Assembly (NCBI RefSeq): GCF_030440515.1
Contig: NZ_CP076543.1
Span: 8,173,146 to 8,237,145 of the forward strand
Source: Streptomyces xanthophaeus
GTDB lineage: Bacteria; Actinomycetota; Actinomycetes; Streptomycetales; Streptomycetaceae
Reading direction: 5' to 3'
Length of the DNA stretch: 64,000 nt
Part shown: positions 34,359 through 42,826 of the stretch, piece after piece
How the letters are laid out: each line of letters starts with the position of its first letter
Numbering within the stretch: position 1 is the stretch's first letter
Translations under genes and position numbers: made by a program
The notes under the pieces: generated by a model
The model's database searches: none
Told to the model about the DNA's origin: nothing
The model's input: the letters and a program-made list of their open reading frames with translations, nothing else

Positions 34359-36850
34359 ATTCCCTGCCTCCCTCCTCTGAACGTCCCACCGGCCCCCCGC
34401 CCGGCCCGTTGTCGGGCGGGGGCGCACATGCAGAGCCCCCGCCCCCGCCGCCCCCTCCGCCGCCACCAGGTCCTCCGCCTCCCTCGGGGCCCCCGTCGGG
34501 GCCTCTTCCGGTCTCGTCCGGTGGATCTTCTCTCCCGCCGGCGGGCGGTGGCCAGGTTCGCAGGTGGCGATCGCGCAGGGCCGTGCTGAGTGTGAGTACG
34601 GCGGTGGCCGTGGTGTCGGCGGTGGTCCTCAGTTTCACCGTGCTGAGCGGAAACTCCACGGCAGGCGGTGAGGTCTTCCTCCAGGCCGCTCCGGAGGCCG
34701 GGCCCGACCCGTTCACTCCCTCGACGGCCACACAGGCCGAGAGCGTCGCCCAGGCCATGCCCATGCCCGCGGGGGTGAATGCGAAGGACGGTACGAGTGC
34801 TGCGAGCGGTGCGCGCACGCTAGAGGTCGACGGCGGGTACCCGGGGCTGTACGGCGGAACACGGAACGTCGCGAGCTGTGACGTCGAGAAGCAGATCCGG
34901 TTCCTCACGGAGCACCCGGACAAGGGCAGGGCGTTTGCCGTCTCGCTGGGTATCCGGCAGGCCGGGATTCCCTCGTACCTGCGCTCGCTGACGCCCGTCC
35001 GGCTGGGCTGGGACACCAGGGTCACCAATCACGGATACCGGAACGGCGCGCCCACCAGCTACCAGGCGGTCCTGCAGGCCGGCACTCCCGTACTGGTCGA
35101 CAGCCGGGGCGTGCCCCGGGTCCGCTGTGCCTGTGGCAACCCCCTGAATCCGCCCGTCGCCGTCAGAGGCGGGCAGACGTACAGCGGCGCGAAGTGGTCA
35201 TCGTTCCGGTCCTCCGGCCTCGTCGCGGTCAAGCCCGCCGCGAAGCCGGCGAAGAACGTCACGGTCTTCGACCAGGACCGGAAGGGATGGTACGAGCGCC
35301 CGAGCGGAGCGGCGGAGGGCAGGCACGACCGCGAGGTCCCGCCCCCGAAGGGCCAGACCCCCGGCTCTGCCTACCCGGTCCTGCCGGCAGCCCGACCGGG
35401 ATCAGTCCAGCCACGCTCTGACGCGCCCCAGAACCAGCCCCCGGAGACCACTCCCGGCCGGGCGCCGGGCCAGAACCCCGGGAACGCCCCCGCTCAGAGC
35501 CCGGGCAATGTGCAGGGCGACGTCCAGGAGCAGGCCCCTGGGAAGGCACCGGCCGTAACCCCGGGCAAGGACCCGGGCCAGAAGCCGGACGAGGGCTCGG
35601 AGAAGGTTCCGGGCGAGAAGCCCGACAAGGCGCCGGGTCAGGAGTCAGGCACGGACCCGGGCAAGGACCCGGGGCAGAAGCCGGACGAGGGCTCGGAGAA
35701 GGTTCCGGGCGAAAAGCCCGACAAGGCGCCGGGTCAGGAGTCAGGTACGGACCCGGGCAAGGACCCGGGGCAGAAGCCGGACGAGGGCTCGGAGAAGGTT
35801 CCGGGCCAGGAACCCGGACCGGACGCAGGCAAGGAACGCGGCCAGGACCCGGGCCAGGCTCCCGGGAAGGCAACGGGCAAGGAGCCTGGTGAGGATCCGG
35901 CGAAGGAGCCGGGCAAGAAGTCCGGCCAGCAGCCAGGTGAGCGCCCGGGGAAGCATCCCGGCAAGGAGTCCGGCGAGCACCCGGGGAACAGGCCAGGCAA
36001 GGAGTCGAACGAGAACCCGGGCGAAGGCTCGGACAAGGGGCCGGGCAAGGAAGCAGGCAAGGCGCCCGGTCAGGATCCGGCGCAGGCCCCGGCTCAGGAG
36101 TCGGGTCAGAAGTCGGGCAAGGGGTCGGGCGAGAGCCCGGGCAACGAGTCCGGTCAGGACCCGGACAAGGCCCCTGGAAAGGACTCGGGGACGGTTCCCG
36201 GTCAGGAGTCAGGCCAGAATCCTGCGAAGGTGCCCGGTCAGCAGTCGGACAACGGCCCGGGAAAGGGGTCGGGGAAGGTGCCTGGCCAGGAGCCCGACAG
36301 GGAGCCTGCCCACGACCCCGCGAAGGTGCCCGGCCAGGAGTCGGGCAAGGACCCTGGCAGGGGAGCGGGCCAGGCCCCGGACACGGCTCCCGGGAAGGTT
36401 CCGGAGCCCGGACACGAGTCTGGGAAGGCCCCCGGTCACGACACCGGCAAGGGCAGCGGTCAGGAATCGGGAAGCTTGCCGGGCCATGAGCCGGGCAAGG
36501 TCCCCGGGAAGGTTCCGGAGTCCGGTCAGGAGCCCGGCAAGGCTCCGGACAGGGGCTCCGGCAACGATCCCGGAACGGCGCGCGGGAACGAGCCGGGCCA
36601 GGAGCAGGGCCGGGGTCAGGGCCAGGGCCAGGGCCGAGGTCAGGGTTCCGGGAAGGCGCGAGGCCAGGAGTCGGACGCCGGTCACGGCAACAGCCCCGGG
36701 AAGTCACCGGGCCAGGGCCAGGGCCAGGGTTCGGGCGCCGGCCTCGGCAACGGCCCGGGGAAGGCGCCGGGCCAGGTGACAGGGGACGAGCGGGGCGGGA
36801 GCACGGGCCGGAATCCCGGTGACGGGCAGGGGTCGCAGCACGGTCGGTGA
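34355..36850 (+). CDS. DUF6777 membrane protein with long Pro-Gly repeat tail
   Basis: This 831-residue bitopic membrane protein has an N-terminus (1-70) that is cytoplasmic and proline-rich, with a run of prolines near 30. A basic RRWRSRR precedes one membrane helix (about 75-96). The external part 110-300 matches the Streptomyces DUF6777 pattern: GGEVFLQAAPEAGPDPFT, YGGTRNVASCDVEKQIRFL, PSYLRSLTPVRL, DTRVTNHGYRNG and VPRVRCACGNPLNPPVA. From about 360 to the end, some 470 residues are built from four- to eight-residue PGK/PGQ/PGE units with alternating Lys, Asp, Glu and Ser, likely an extended stalk crossing the wall. Two 96-base repeats in it are nearly identical. Function is unknown; a 17-codon leader is coupled to it. 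Confidence 0.75.
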   Translation: MNSLPPSSERPTGPPPGPLSGGGAHAEPPPPPPPPPPPGPPPPSGPPSGPLPVSSGGSSLPPAGGGQVRRWRSRRAVLSVSTAVAVVSAVVLSFTVLSGNSTAGGEVFLQAAPEAGPDPFTPSTATQAESVAQAMPMPAGVNAKDGTSAASGARTLEVDGGYPGLYGGTRNVASCDVEKQIRFLTEHPDKGRAFAVSLGIRQAGIPSYLRSLTPVRLGWDTRVTNHGYRNGAPTSYQAVLQAGTPVLVDSRGVPRVRCACGNPLNPPVAVRGGQTYSGAKWSSFRSSGLVAVKPAAKPAKNVTVFDQDRKGWYERPSGAAEGRHDREVPPPKGQTPGSAYPVLPAARPGSVQPRSDAPQNQPPETTPGRAPGQNPGNAPAQSPGNVQGDVQEQAPGKAPAVTPGKDPGQKPDEGSEKVPGEKPDKAPGQESGTDPGKDPGQKPDEGSEKVPGEKPDKAPGQESGTDPGKDPGQKPDEGSEKVPGQEPGPDAGKERGQDPGQAPGKATGKEPGEDPAKEPGKKSGQQPGERPGKHPGKESGEHPGNRPGKESNENPGEGSDKGPGKEAGKAPGQDPAQAPAQESGQKSGKGSGESPGNESGQDPDKAPGKDSGTVPGQESGQNPAKVPGQQSDNGPGKGSGKVPGQEPDREPAHDPAKVPGQESGKDPGRGAGQAPDTAPGKVPEPGHESGKAPGHDTGKGSGQESGSLPGHEPGKVPGKVPESGQEPGKAPDRGSGNDPGTARGNEPGQEQGRGQGQGQGRGQGSGKARGQESDAGHGNSPGKSPGQGQGQGSGAGLGNGPGKAPGQVTGDERGGSTGRNPGDGQGSQHGR
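35563..35807 (+). repeat. 96-bp tandem repeat within the Pro-Gly coding region
   Basis: Units start at 35563, 35659 and 35755 (period 96 bp, 32 codons). The first two are nearly identical; the third diverges after about 50 bases. The unit encodes PGKDPGQKPDEGSEKVPGEK and a further 12 residues. Near-identity at DNA level points to recent slippage or recombination. Confidence 0.85.
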
Positions 36851-36905
36851 ACACGGGAGGAGCCGTCGCGGTGATCCTGTGGTTCGTGTACCCGGGCGAT
36901 GATGC

Positions 36906-37334
36906 TCAGGCTGAGCCACCGCCGGCTGATGCCGGCGGTGGCTGCGTCTGTGGCTGCAGGCCCACGAGCACCATCGAAAACGGCTGAAGCCTGCCTGCAC
37001 CAGAAGGCCGGCTGCGGCGGGCGCGGAGTCGGCGGACACCTTTCACGACCGGGACGGTGGCCATGAGCGCGAAGCCGGTAAGAGCGAGCCAGAACCGGGG
37101 CTCCGCCCCCGTGAGACTCAGCAGCAGCCCGCCGATGACCAGCAGCGCGGCCACCGCTTCCGTGAGTGCCGAGGCGGTGATGCTCTCCTCGCTGTCTGCT
37201 GGGTGGGCCGTTGCCGCTCGCTCCGGCCGCGGAAGCAGGAAGCCGTCGGTCTCCCACAAGGCATCGTTCGTCAACTCATCGGCATACCGCGGTCTGACCG
37301 CCTGGTCGGTCAGGTGTCGTACTGGCCATCCCAT
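36906..37334 (-). CDS. Small two-helix membrane protein
   Basis: This protein has about 142 residues from ATG 37334; the frame also stays open upstream to 37409. A soluble N-terminal region contains VRHLTDQAVRPRYADELTND and ALWETDGFLLPRPE. Two hydrophobic helices follow, TEAVAALLVIGGLLLSLTG and FWLALTGFALMATVPVVKGV, then a basic tail. No family is recognised. Its start lies inside the last 25 bases of the upstream gene, suggesting coupled translation. The final 30 residues are low-complexity. Confidence 0.5.
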   Translation of the reverse strand: MGWPVRHLTDQAVRPRYADELTNDALWETDGFLLPRPERAATAHPADSEESITASALTEAVAALLVIGGLLLSLTGAEPRFWLALTGFALMATVPVVKGVRRLRARRSRPSGAGRLQPFSMVLVGLQPQTQPPPASAGGGSA

Positions 37335-37567
37335 GGAGCCGAGAAGCCCAGCCCATCGGGATACAGCTCGGCCCAGTCTTCCTCGCCATCTTGATCCTCG
37401 GCATGGCATTCGGTGACAAGGCCGAACAGCACACCGTCTTCGGCGAGCTGGAACGGCCGGATCGCGATGTCGCAGTACTCACGTTCCGGGAGGCCAGAGA
37501 GGGCGGCGTCCAACAGGCGCAGAGCCTCCGACAGAACTGTCCCTGCTGGTCGGAGAACCGGGGCCAT
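37310..37567 (-). CDS. Small acidic hypothetical protein
   Basis: This 85-residue protein starts at ATG 37567: a helical VLSEALRLLDAALSGLPERE followed by CDIAIRPFQLAEDGVLFGLV, TECHAEDQDGEEDWAELYPD and GLGFSAPWDGQYDT. The sequence looks like a conserved small immunity- or hypothetical-type protein but I cannot name a family. The frame extends upstream over the ISL3 transposase scar, which I treat as noncoding on this strand. It overlaps the following membrane-protein gene by 25 bases. Confidence 0.5.
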   Translation of the reverse strand: MAPVLRPAGTVLSEALRLLDAALSGLPEREYCDIAIRPFQLAEDGVLFGLVTECHAEDQDGEEDWAELYPDGLGFSAPWDGQYDT

Positions 37568-37620
37568 GGGCGCAGGCGGACGGACTCGCGACGGAAGGAA
37601 GCAGCTGGGGAAAGCCGTTC

Positions 37621-37850
37621 GGCCGGGACGCCGGACCTCTCGCGGCCCGGCTCGCCCGGCACCCGGAGGTCGAGGTGATCTGCCACGACCGGGCCGACGT
37701 CTGCGCCTGAAGACCGCGCACCGGTGCCCCCGCAGGTCGCCGACGGTCGGCACCTGTGGCACAACCTCGCCGAAGCCCTGGGGCAGACCGTCGGCCCCCA
37801 CCGCCCCTGCATCCGCACCGCGCCCGCCACCGGCCGACTTCGCCCGCTGG
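37621..37850 (+). pseudogene. ISL3-family transposase scar
   Basis: Two fragments in different frames match the middle of Streptomyces ISL3-type transposases. The first is LAARLARHPEVEVICHDRAD (frame beginning 37621, ended by a stop near 37710). The second is VADGRHLWHNLAEALGQTVG (frame of 37724), corresponding to the family's CRDRxGAYAEG and VADRWHLWHNL segments. Both ends of the gene and the terminal repeats are missing, so this is an old, inactive remnant. Confidence 0.65.
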
Positions 37851-37868
37851 GCCCCACTTCCGCCACGT

Positions 37869-38615
37869 TCACCCGGGCGGCTCGCACCCCCGGGGAAGCG
37901 TCACGGTCCCGGGCCGGTGCTCGAAGGTGTCCATGACCAGCCACTCGTCCAGCTCGGGGTCGTAGAGGTTCTGGACACCGAACTGCAGTACCTGCCAGAA
38001 AGTGCCTCGGTTGTTCTCGTCGACGTAGATGTCGCCCAGCGCGAGCGGTAGACGCGGGTAGTTCCCGGGAGGCAGGTTCGGGAACACCACGCCCACCCGC
38101 CAGTGGTTCACGCGCCGCTGCGGGGTGCGCCGCAGGGTCTCCGGCCCGACGAACCGGGCGTTCTCGAACCCCTGGTTCAGTGCCTCCAGGTTGAAGCCTG
38201 GGATGCGTGAGCAGGGATGCTCGTTCAGACCCGGCCATTTGTATGTCAGTGTGTAGAGCGTGTCGTGGTAGATCAGGTTGGTGAACCAGATCGGGTACTG
38301 CGGGCCCCCTGCGGTCATCTGGCTGTCGCCGTCCCTGCCCTCCCAGGTGAACGGCACTGTGATGTCCAGGTCGCGGACGATCCACTTGCCCTTGCCGCGG
38401 AAGTCGCGGGGGAGCCGGGGCGGAGGCGGCGTCGGGGAGGCGTTCTGCTGCCCGGCCGTGGCGGCGGCCGCGGCCGCCGCCGCAACCCCGGAGAACGGCG
38501 CGGTCCTGGTCCGCGGCTCGGCGCCGACCGGAGGCGGAGCTGCCAGAAGGAGGGCGACTGCTCCGACAAGAGCGGCCGACGTGGCCGACCCACGTCTGGC
38601 CTTCTTCCAGCCCAT
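37869..38615 (-). CDS. Secreted hypothetical protein
   Basis: This 248-residue protein has a clear signal peptide: MGWKKARRGS, a hydrophobic AALVGAVALLLAA core and PPVGAEP cleavage near residue 33. A linker of alanines follows (SGVAAAAAAAATAG), then an aromatic-rich globular domain (about 75-248) with GKGKWIVRDLDITVPFTWEG, YPIWFTNLIYHDTLYTLTYK, HWRVGVVFPNLPPGNYPRLP and DIYVDENNRGTFWQVLQFGV. The pattern of beta strands suggests a sandwich fold. The family is unknown to me. GAGGGAGA precedes the ATG. It is an isolated gene convergent with the ISL3 scar. Confidence 0.65.
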   Translation of the reverse strand: MGWKKARRGSATSAALVGAVALLLAAPPPVGAEPRTRTAPFSGVAAAAAAAATAGQQNASPTPPPPRLPRDFRGKGKWIVRDLDITVPFTWEGRDGDSQMTAGGPQYPIWFTNLIYHDTLYTLTYKWPGLNEHPCSRIPGFNLEALNQGFENARFVGPETLRRTPQRRVNHWRVGVVFPNLPPGNYPRLPLALGDIYVDENNRGTFWQVLQFGVQNLYDPELDEWLVMDTFEHRPGTVTLPRGCEPPG

Positions 38616-38872
38616 GGTCTCCCTCGGCTGTCACGTCAGGCGCCGTCACGGCGCGGGACAATCACGGCGATGCTGGGACACCGTCCCCGGAATTGAAGAT
38701 TCCGAAACCGGCCGTCACCCGGCTTGCCGCTGTGCTGCCATCAGCTCGAGTCCGGTTCCGGTGAGGCGCGTGTCGATGACGAAGGACGGCACCGACGTGT
38801 CCCGAGACCCCGGCGGCGGCCACCGGATCATCCGCCGGCATCAGCCGTACAGGCCTCGGCGAGAATGGCGAG

Positions 38873-39580
38873 ATGAATCATCGCCTTGTCGGTATCCCGG
38901 AGCTGACGGACGTTCCGCGTGTTGCGGTCGTCATCGACGTGATGCGGGCATTCACCGCGGCTGCCTGGGCGTTCTCGCGTGGAGCCGAGAGGATCGTCCT
39001 GGCCTCGTCGGAGCATGAGGCACTGGCCCTGAAGGAGAGCCGTCCGGGTTGGCTGGCTCTGAAGGACGGCGCCCCGGCAGCGGGCTTCGACACGGTGAAC
39101 TCACCCGGTCTGATCAGGTCCCTCGATCTGACCGGCCGCACAGTGGTGCAGAAGACGACGGCAGGAACCGTCGGTGCCCTGGCCGTCGCGAGCTCGCCGC
39201 TCGTCCTGTGCGCGAGTTTCGTGGTGGCCGGCGCAACAGCGCGGTTCCTGAATTCCGAGGGTTCCGGGCCGGTGACGTTCGTCGTCACCGGTGACGAAGG
39301 CCAGGCCGCCGAGGACCTGGCCTGCGCTGAATACATCGGCCGGCATCTCGCCGGAGGCGATGCCGAGGCGGCCCCGTATCTCCACCGCGCGAGGACCTCC
39401 CGGGCAGCCGCCGACCTGGCCGACGGTGTGCAACGGGGATACCGGGGCCTTCATCCCGACGATGTCGACCTCTGTCTGGAGGTCGACACCTTCTCCTTCG
39501 CGATGGTCGCCCGCCAGGAGGACGCTCTGACCGTACTGCGTCCCGTCGAGGTGCCCGACGGATCAGCCGATGCCGGCTGA
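38873..39580 (+). CDS. ComB-like 2-phosphosulfolactate phosphatase family protein
   Basis: This 235-residue protein is of the ComB family, whose founding member removes phosphate from 2-phosphosulfolactate in coenzyme M synthesis. Streptomyces does not make coenzyme M, so the bacterial substrate is unknown. Family stretches visible are [74 protein letters not shown] and [20 protein letters not shown]. The acidic residues of IDVMRA and AAEDLACAE, expected to bind magnesium, are present. Ribosome site is weak. It stands alone between two scar regions. Confidence 0.8.
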   Translation: MNHRLVGIPELTDVPRVAVVIDVMRAFTAAAWAFSRGAERIVLASSEHEALALKESRPGWLALKDGAPAAGFDTVNSPGLIRSLDLTGRTVVQKTTAGTVGALAVASSPLVLCASFVVAGATARFLNSEGSGPVTFVVTGDEGQAAEDLACAEYIGRHLAGGDAEAAPYLHRARTSRAAADLADGVQRGYRGLHPDDVDLCLEVDTFSFAMVARQEDALTVLRPVEVPDGSADAG

Positions 39581-39607
39581 CCTGCTGCCATCGAGCCTTT
39601 TCCCACC

Positions 39608-39745
39608 TCACGCCGAAGCGGCGTGGTGAAGGACGAGGACGGCTTTCGCGCCGTCGGTGATCCTGTTGGTGCTGCGGAGCTTCCGCAGCAGACGCCAGCC
39701 TTTCGGGAGGGCCATGGCCTGCTCGCCGAGGCCGCAGATTGTGGC
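39608..39745 (-). pseudogene. C-terminal scar of a DDE transposase
   Basis: The minus strand reads CGLGEQAMALPKGWRLLRKL, RSTNRITDGAKAVLVLHHAA, SA and a stop at 39608. This resembles the last 40 residues of IS5/DDE_Tnp_4-type transposases (GEQAMxxLKxWRxLRRLRCS, TxxITxxVQAVLxLHHA). Nothing upstream continues the gene, so only the tail remains. An ATG at 39715 would give a 35-residue peptide, which I do not think is functional. Confidence 0.5.
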
Positions 39746-39807
39746 GGGCGGACGCTGCCGGCCGGTTGAGAACGGAGTGTTGGCGCATTCTCCGAGAAGG
39801 GACAGAT

Positions 39808-40380
39808 GTGACCTCGTTCGATGTGAGCAAGCCGGAGACGCCCTGGGTCATCTTCGGGTCGCGCGGAGCGGTCGCATTCGAAGAGCAGGTGGCGACACTG
39901 CGTGCTGCGGGTGGTCAGGTGTACGAGCTGCACGCTCGCGATCTGACGGGCGAGGTGGGTGTTTGTGAATCCTTCGCCCGAGCGGTCGGAGTCCCCGGCT
40001 ATTTCGGCTGGAACTGGGATGCTCTGGTCGACCGTCTCGATGACACGCACGAGGCCGTCACGGGCGGGGTGGGGATCGTCATGGTCGTCCACGGGGCCGA
40101 TGCGCTCCTCGGGGCGGATCACCTCAAGGTGTTCATGACGATGCTCTGCCTGGCGGCGGACCGTGCGAACACCGAGGTGGATCCGGACGGCAACCTCCGG
40201 GATGAGCCCGTGGTGATCCAGCACTTCATTTTCCTGCTCGACGAGGTTCGCGCCGAGGAGTTCGCCGCGGGGATCGAGGATCCCGACGTTGTCGTCCGTG
40301 TGGAGGGGGACTTCCTCACGGTGGCCCTCGACCTCGACGTCTGGCGGCCCAACGCGGCCGGACGCCCGAAGGTCGCCTGA
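39808..40380 (+). CDS. Barstar-family protein
   Basis: This 190-residue protein has a barstar-like domain: VYELHARDLTGEVGVCESFA, RAVGVPGYFGWNWDALVDRL (the family's GWNxDALxDxL motif) and GVGIVMVVHGADAL. Barstar proteins inhibit small ribonucleases, and many Streptomyces copies protect against RNase-type toxins. It is about twice the length of classical barstar; the C-terminal 90 residues (DEPVVIQHFIFLLDEVRAEE and beyond) are an extra domain. GTG 39808 follows GAGAAGGGA. No ribonuclease gene is adjacent, so it may be an orphan immunity gene. Confidence 0.75.
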   Translation: MTSFDVSKPETPWVIFGSRGAVAFEEQVATLRAAGGQVYELHARDLTGEVGVCESFARAVGVPGYFGWNWDALVDRLDDTHEAVTGGVGIVMVVHGADALLGADHLKVFMTMLCLAADRANTEVDPDGNLRDEPVVIQHFIFLLDEVRAEEFAAGIEDPDVVVRVEGDFLTVALDLDVWRPNAAGRPKVA

Positions 40381-40546
40381 CTCCAGGCCGTACGGCCCCC
40401 GGTTCGCCTCCTCGGACCGGAATCGGCACTTGGGTCGTCGGCATGTCCGTACGCACAACGGAAACCGCTTCAGGCGTCGTCAGCTGTGGATGGGATGATC
40501 GCCGAGGCGGGCGCGAGCACGCCGAAATCTCGACTCGGGGGCTCGG

Positions 40547-41191
40547 ATGGACACGTGGCAGGACCTCACGAAGTTGGTGAAAGACCGCTTGGAGGCCGCG
40601 TCGGCCGGCGAGCGGGGCGTATTCGCCGCAGGCGTTGCCGAGCGTCTGATGCGCTGGCACGAGGCCCTGTCCGAGGATGAACAGGCAGCCTTCACGCTGG
40701 GTCTGCGACCGCTCCTGAACTCGGTGTGGGAGGGCGTCCTCGGCGATCCGGCTGCGTATACCGCCGTCAACCGCGGCTTGGCGGAGTACATGCTCAGCGA
40801 CTACTGCCACAACGACCGTCTGGTGGGACCTGACGATGCGTACGAGCCCGCCGCTGCCGCGACCCTCAATGCCGCGTACGCGTACCTCTTCGGGTGCACC
40901 GACTTCGCACTCTGGGCCAGGTACCGGGCCATCGATGATCAGCATCTCGAGTACCTCGCCGAACAGGAAGAGGGCGACCTCTTCGACACGGACAAGGCGC
41001 TGCTCGACGAGCTCAAGCGCCAGCTGCGGGACCTCGATCTCATCGCCGCGCGTTCGACGGAACTGCGGCACGCCCATGTCGGACTCCCCATCCGCACGTC
41101 CGCCCGACTCCGCGCGGAACTGCGCACTCCTCTTTCGGGTCCTTGGCGGCCGGAGGCTGATGATCAGCTGGTTCGTGGCATCAGGGATTGA
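40547..41191 (+). CDS. Hypothetical helical protein
   Basis: This 214-residue soluble, strongly helical acidic protein begins MDTWQDLTKLVKDRLEAASA with GVFAAGVAERLMRWHEALSE soon after. Later parts read GLAEYMLSDYCHNDRLVGPD, AAATLNAAYAYLFGCTDFAL and DTDKALLDELKRQLRDLDLI. This layout is reminiscent of DUF416/immunity-type helical proteins, but I cannot assign it. The ribosome site is weak. It follows the barstar-like gene by 166 bases on the same strand, consistent with a row of small immunity-like genes. Confidence 0.55.
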   Translation: MDTWQDLTKLVKDRLEAASAGERGVFAAGVAERLMRWHEALSEDEQAAFTLGLRPLLNSVWEGVLGDPAAYTAVNRGLAEYMLSDYCHNDRLVGPDDAYEPAAAATLNAAYAYLFGCTDFALWARYRAIDDQHLEYLAEQEEGDLFDTDKALLDELKRQLRDLDLIAARSTELRHAHVGLPIRTSARLRAELRTPLSGPWRPEADDQLVRGIRD

Positions 41192-41373
41192 GTGCCAGGT
41201 CGGAAGGATCGGTCCCGTCCGGCTGCCGTTCGGCCGTCCGGTCCAGCTGGGAACGGCTCGGACCCATCACTCCGCAGTGGTCAGATGAGCGGATCTCGCC
41301 TCCGGAGGCCGTGTCGAGGGCCTACACTCTGGCTGCTCTCGTGGCGTACACGGGGCAGGGGGCTGGGGGGTCC

Positions 41374-41877
41374 ATGGGGTTGGCGAAGTCGCTGTTGACC
41401 GAGGACTACACGCTGAGCTTGGGGTGCAGGGTCAGTGTCACGGCGGGAGTCGGTTCGACGACCGTCAAATGGAGCGTGGCCCACATGTCGTTGAACGGCG
41501 GCCGGCGGCCACCGCGGGGCGATGAGACCGTCGGCTTCACCTGTCCGCGTTGCCGCAGAACGATGTCCGCGGCGGTGGAGAGCCGGGGCAAGGCCCGGAC
41601 GAAGTACGAGGTGTACCGGTGGCTGGGATGGCTGCTGCTGCTTTCGCTGCTGGTCACCGTCCCGCTGCTCATCCACTACGGAGGACAGACCTACGAGGAG
41701 GGCGACACCGAGGGGGTGAACATGGTGGGCAGGCTCTTCCTCGCCGTCGCTGTCGGCGTCATCCTGGGACCGGCCTTCCTCATGACTGCGGGTCACTACA
41801 CAGGGGTCAAGAAACTGCGGTTCGTGCGCGACGACGGCAGCAGGACCGTGTGGGTGCGGGGCCATCGCCTCTTCTGA
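41374..41877 (+). CDS. Membrane protein with CxxC motif
   Basis: This 167-residue protein starts at ATG 41374 behind a G-rich site. The soluble N-terminal 80 residues include a CPRC pair (GFTCPRCRRTMSAAVESRG) likely to bind metal. Two membrane helices follow, LGWLLLLSLLVTVPLLIHYG and MVGRLFLAVAVGVILGPAFL, separated by an acidic loop, and the end is a basic cytoplasmic tail. No family is recognised. The frame is open further upstream to 41188, but the sequence there is not coding-like. Confidence 0.55.
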   Translation: MGLAKSLLTEDYTLSLGCRVSVTAGVGSTTVKWSVAHMSLNGGRRPPRGDETVGFTCPRCRRTMSAAVESRGKARTKYEVYRWLGWLLLLSLLVTVPLLIHYGGQTYEEGDTEGVNMVGRLFLAVAVGVILGPAFLMTAGHYTGVKKLRFVRDDGSRTVWVRGHRLF

Positions 41878-42139
41878 CGGGCCGATGCCCTCAAGAGGTG
41901 ACGACCGTCCGCCGCCCACGGTCGGGCGAGTGCGGTGAAGTGCCCGGGGCATGGCAGGCCCCGGGGCGGTGGACCGGAGGTACTCGGTGTCGCCGTGGAC
42001 TTCCTGCGCCCGCGGACGGCCTGCGAGCCGGCAGGGCGGCCCTCGCGTCGCGGACGCCGGGCCGCCGCTGCTGCAGGGGGGTCCTCTCGGGGGCCTTCCG
42101 TGGCTGACGCGCGCCAAGGAGGGCGGGGCGGGTGGTTGG

Positions 42140-42826
42140 TCAGGGTCGAAGGGTACGGGCGAGGCGTAGTCCCACGTCCTCGATCCGGAGTGTGGGGTGG
42201 CTGCGCCGGCGCACCGAGGCGCGGCAGCTCCAGTGTTCGTCGAACCAGCCGCCGCCGCGCAGCACCCGGTAGGTGCCGTACACCGCGGGGTCGTAGAGGT
42301 CCCAGCACCATTCCCAGACGTTGCCGAGCATGTCGTACAGGCCCCAGGGGTTGGGGCGGCGGCCGCCGACCTCGTGGATGCGTTCTCGGGAGTTCCCGCG
42401 GTGCCAGGCGATATCGTCGAGGGGCCCGTAGCGGGGGCCGGTGGTGCCGGCCCGGCAGGCGTGTTCCCATTCGGCCTCGGTCGGCAGCCGGTAGCCGTCC
42501 GCGTCCCGGTCCCACGTGGCGACGGCCTCCCCGCCGTCCGCCGTGTCGGTGGTGTGGGGGATTTGGTAGGCGGGGGTCAGCCCTTCCTGCCGGGACAGGG
42601 CGTTGCAGTACCGGACGGCGTCCCACCACGACAGGCTGTGCGCCGGGAGCCGTCCGCCGTCCTGCCCGGCCTGTGTTTCGCCCGGGTGTGTTCCGGTGAG
42701 CTGTGTGTAGGCGGCCTGGGTGAGCGGGTACGCCGCGAGGCGGTAGGCGGCGACCTCGACGGTCCAGGTGCGTTCGGTGCGGCGGTCCGAGAGGGTGACG
42801 TGTCCGCTCGGCACGGTGATCATCAT
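42140..42826 (-). CDS. Formylglycine-generating-enzyme-like (SUMF1) protein
   Basis: This 228-residue FGE-sulfatase-domain protein contains YPLTQAAYTQLTG, WWDAVRYCNALSRQEGLTPA, DGYRLPTEAEWEHACRAGTT, NPWGLYDMLGNVWEWCWDLY and RVLRGGGWFDEHWSCRASVR, all typical of the family. Genuine formylglycine-generating enzymes need two cysteines near the C-terminus; here only one suitable cysteine (SCRAS) is evident, as in the sulfoxide-synthase-like and nonenzymatic branches. No sulfatase gene is present in the window. The ATG overlaps the stop of the phosphopantetheinyl transferase gene (ATGA), so the two are cotranslated. A role in modifying or binding a carrier-linked product is only a guess. Confidence 0.8.
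   Translation of the reverse strand: MMITVPSGHVTLSDRRTERTWTVEVAAYRLAAYPLTQAAYTQLTGTHPGETQAGQDGGRLPAHSLSWWDAVRYCNALSRQEGLTPAYQIPHTTDTADGGEAVATWDRDADGYRLPTEAEWEHACRAGTTGPRYGPLDDIAWHRGNSRERIHEVGGRRPNPWGLYDMLGNVWEWCWDLYDPAVYGTYRVLRGGGWFDEHWSCRASVRRRSHPTLRIEDVGLRLARTLRP

Noticed and set aside
35259..36854. 531-codon Pro/Arg/Ser-rich frame antisense to the DUF6777 gene
   Set aside because: It mirrors the Pro-Gly repeats and has no independent features.
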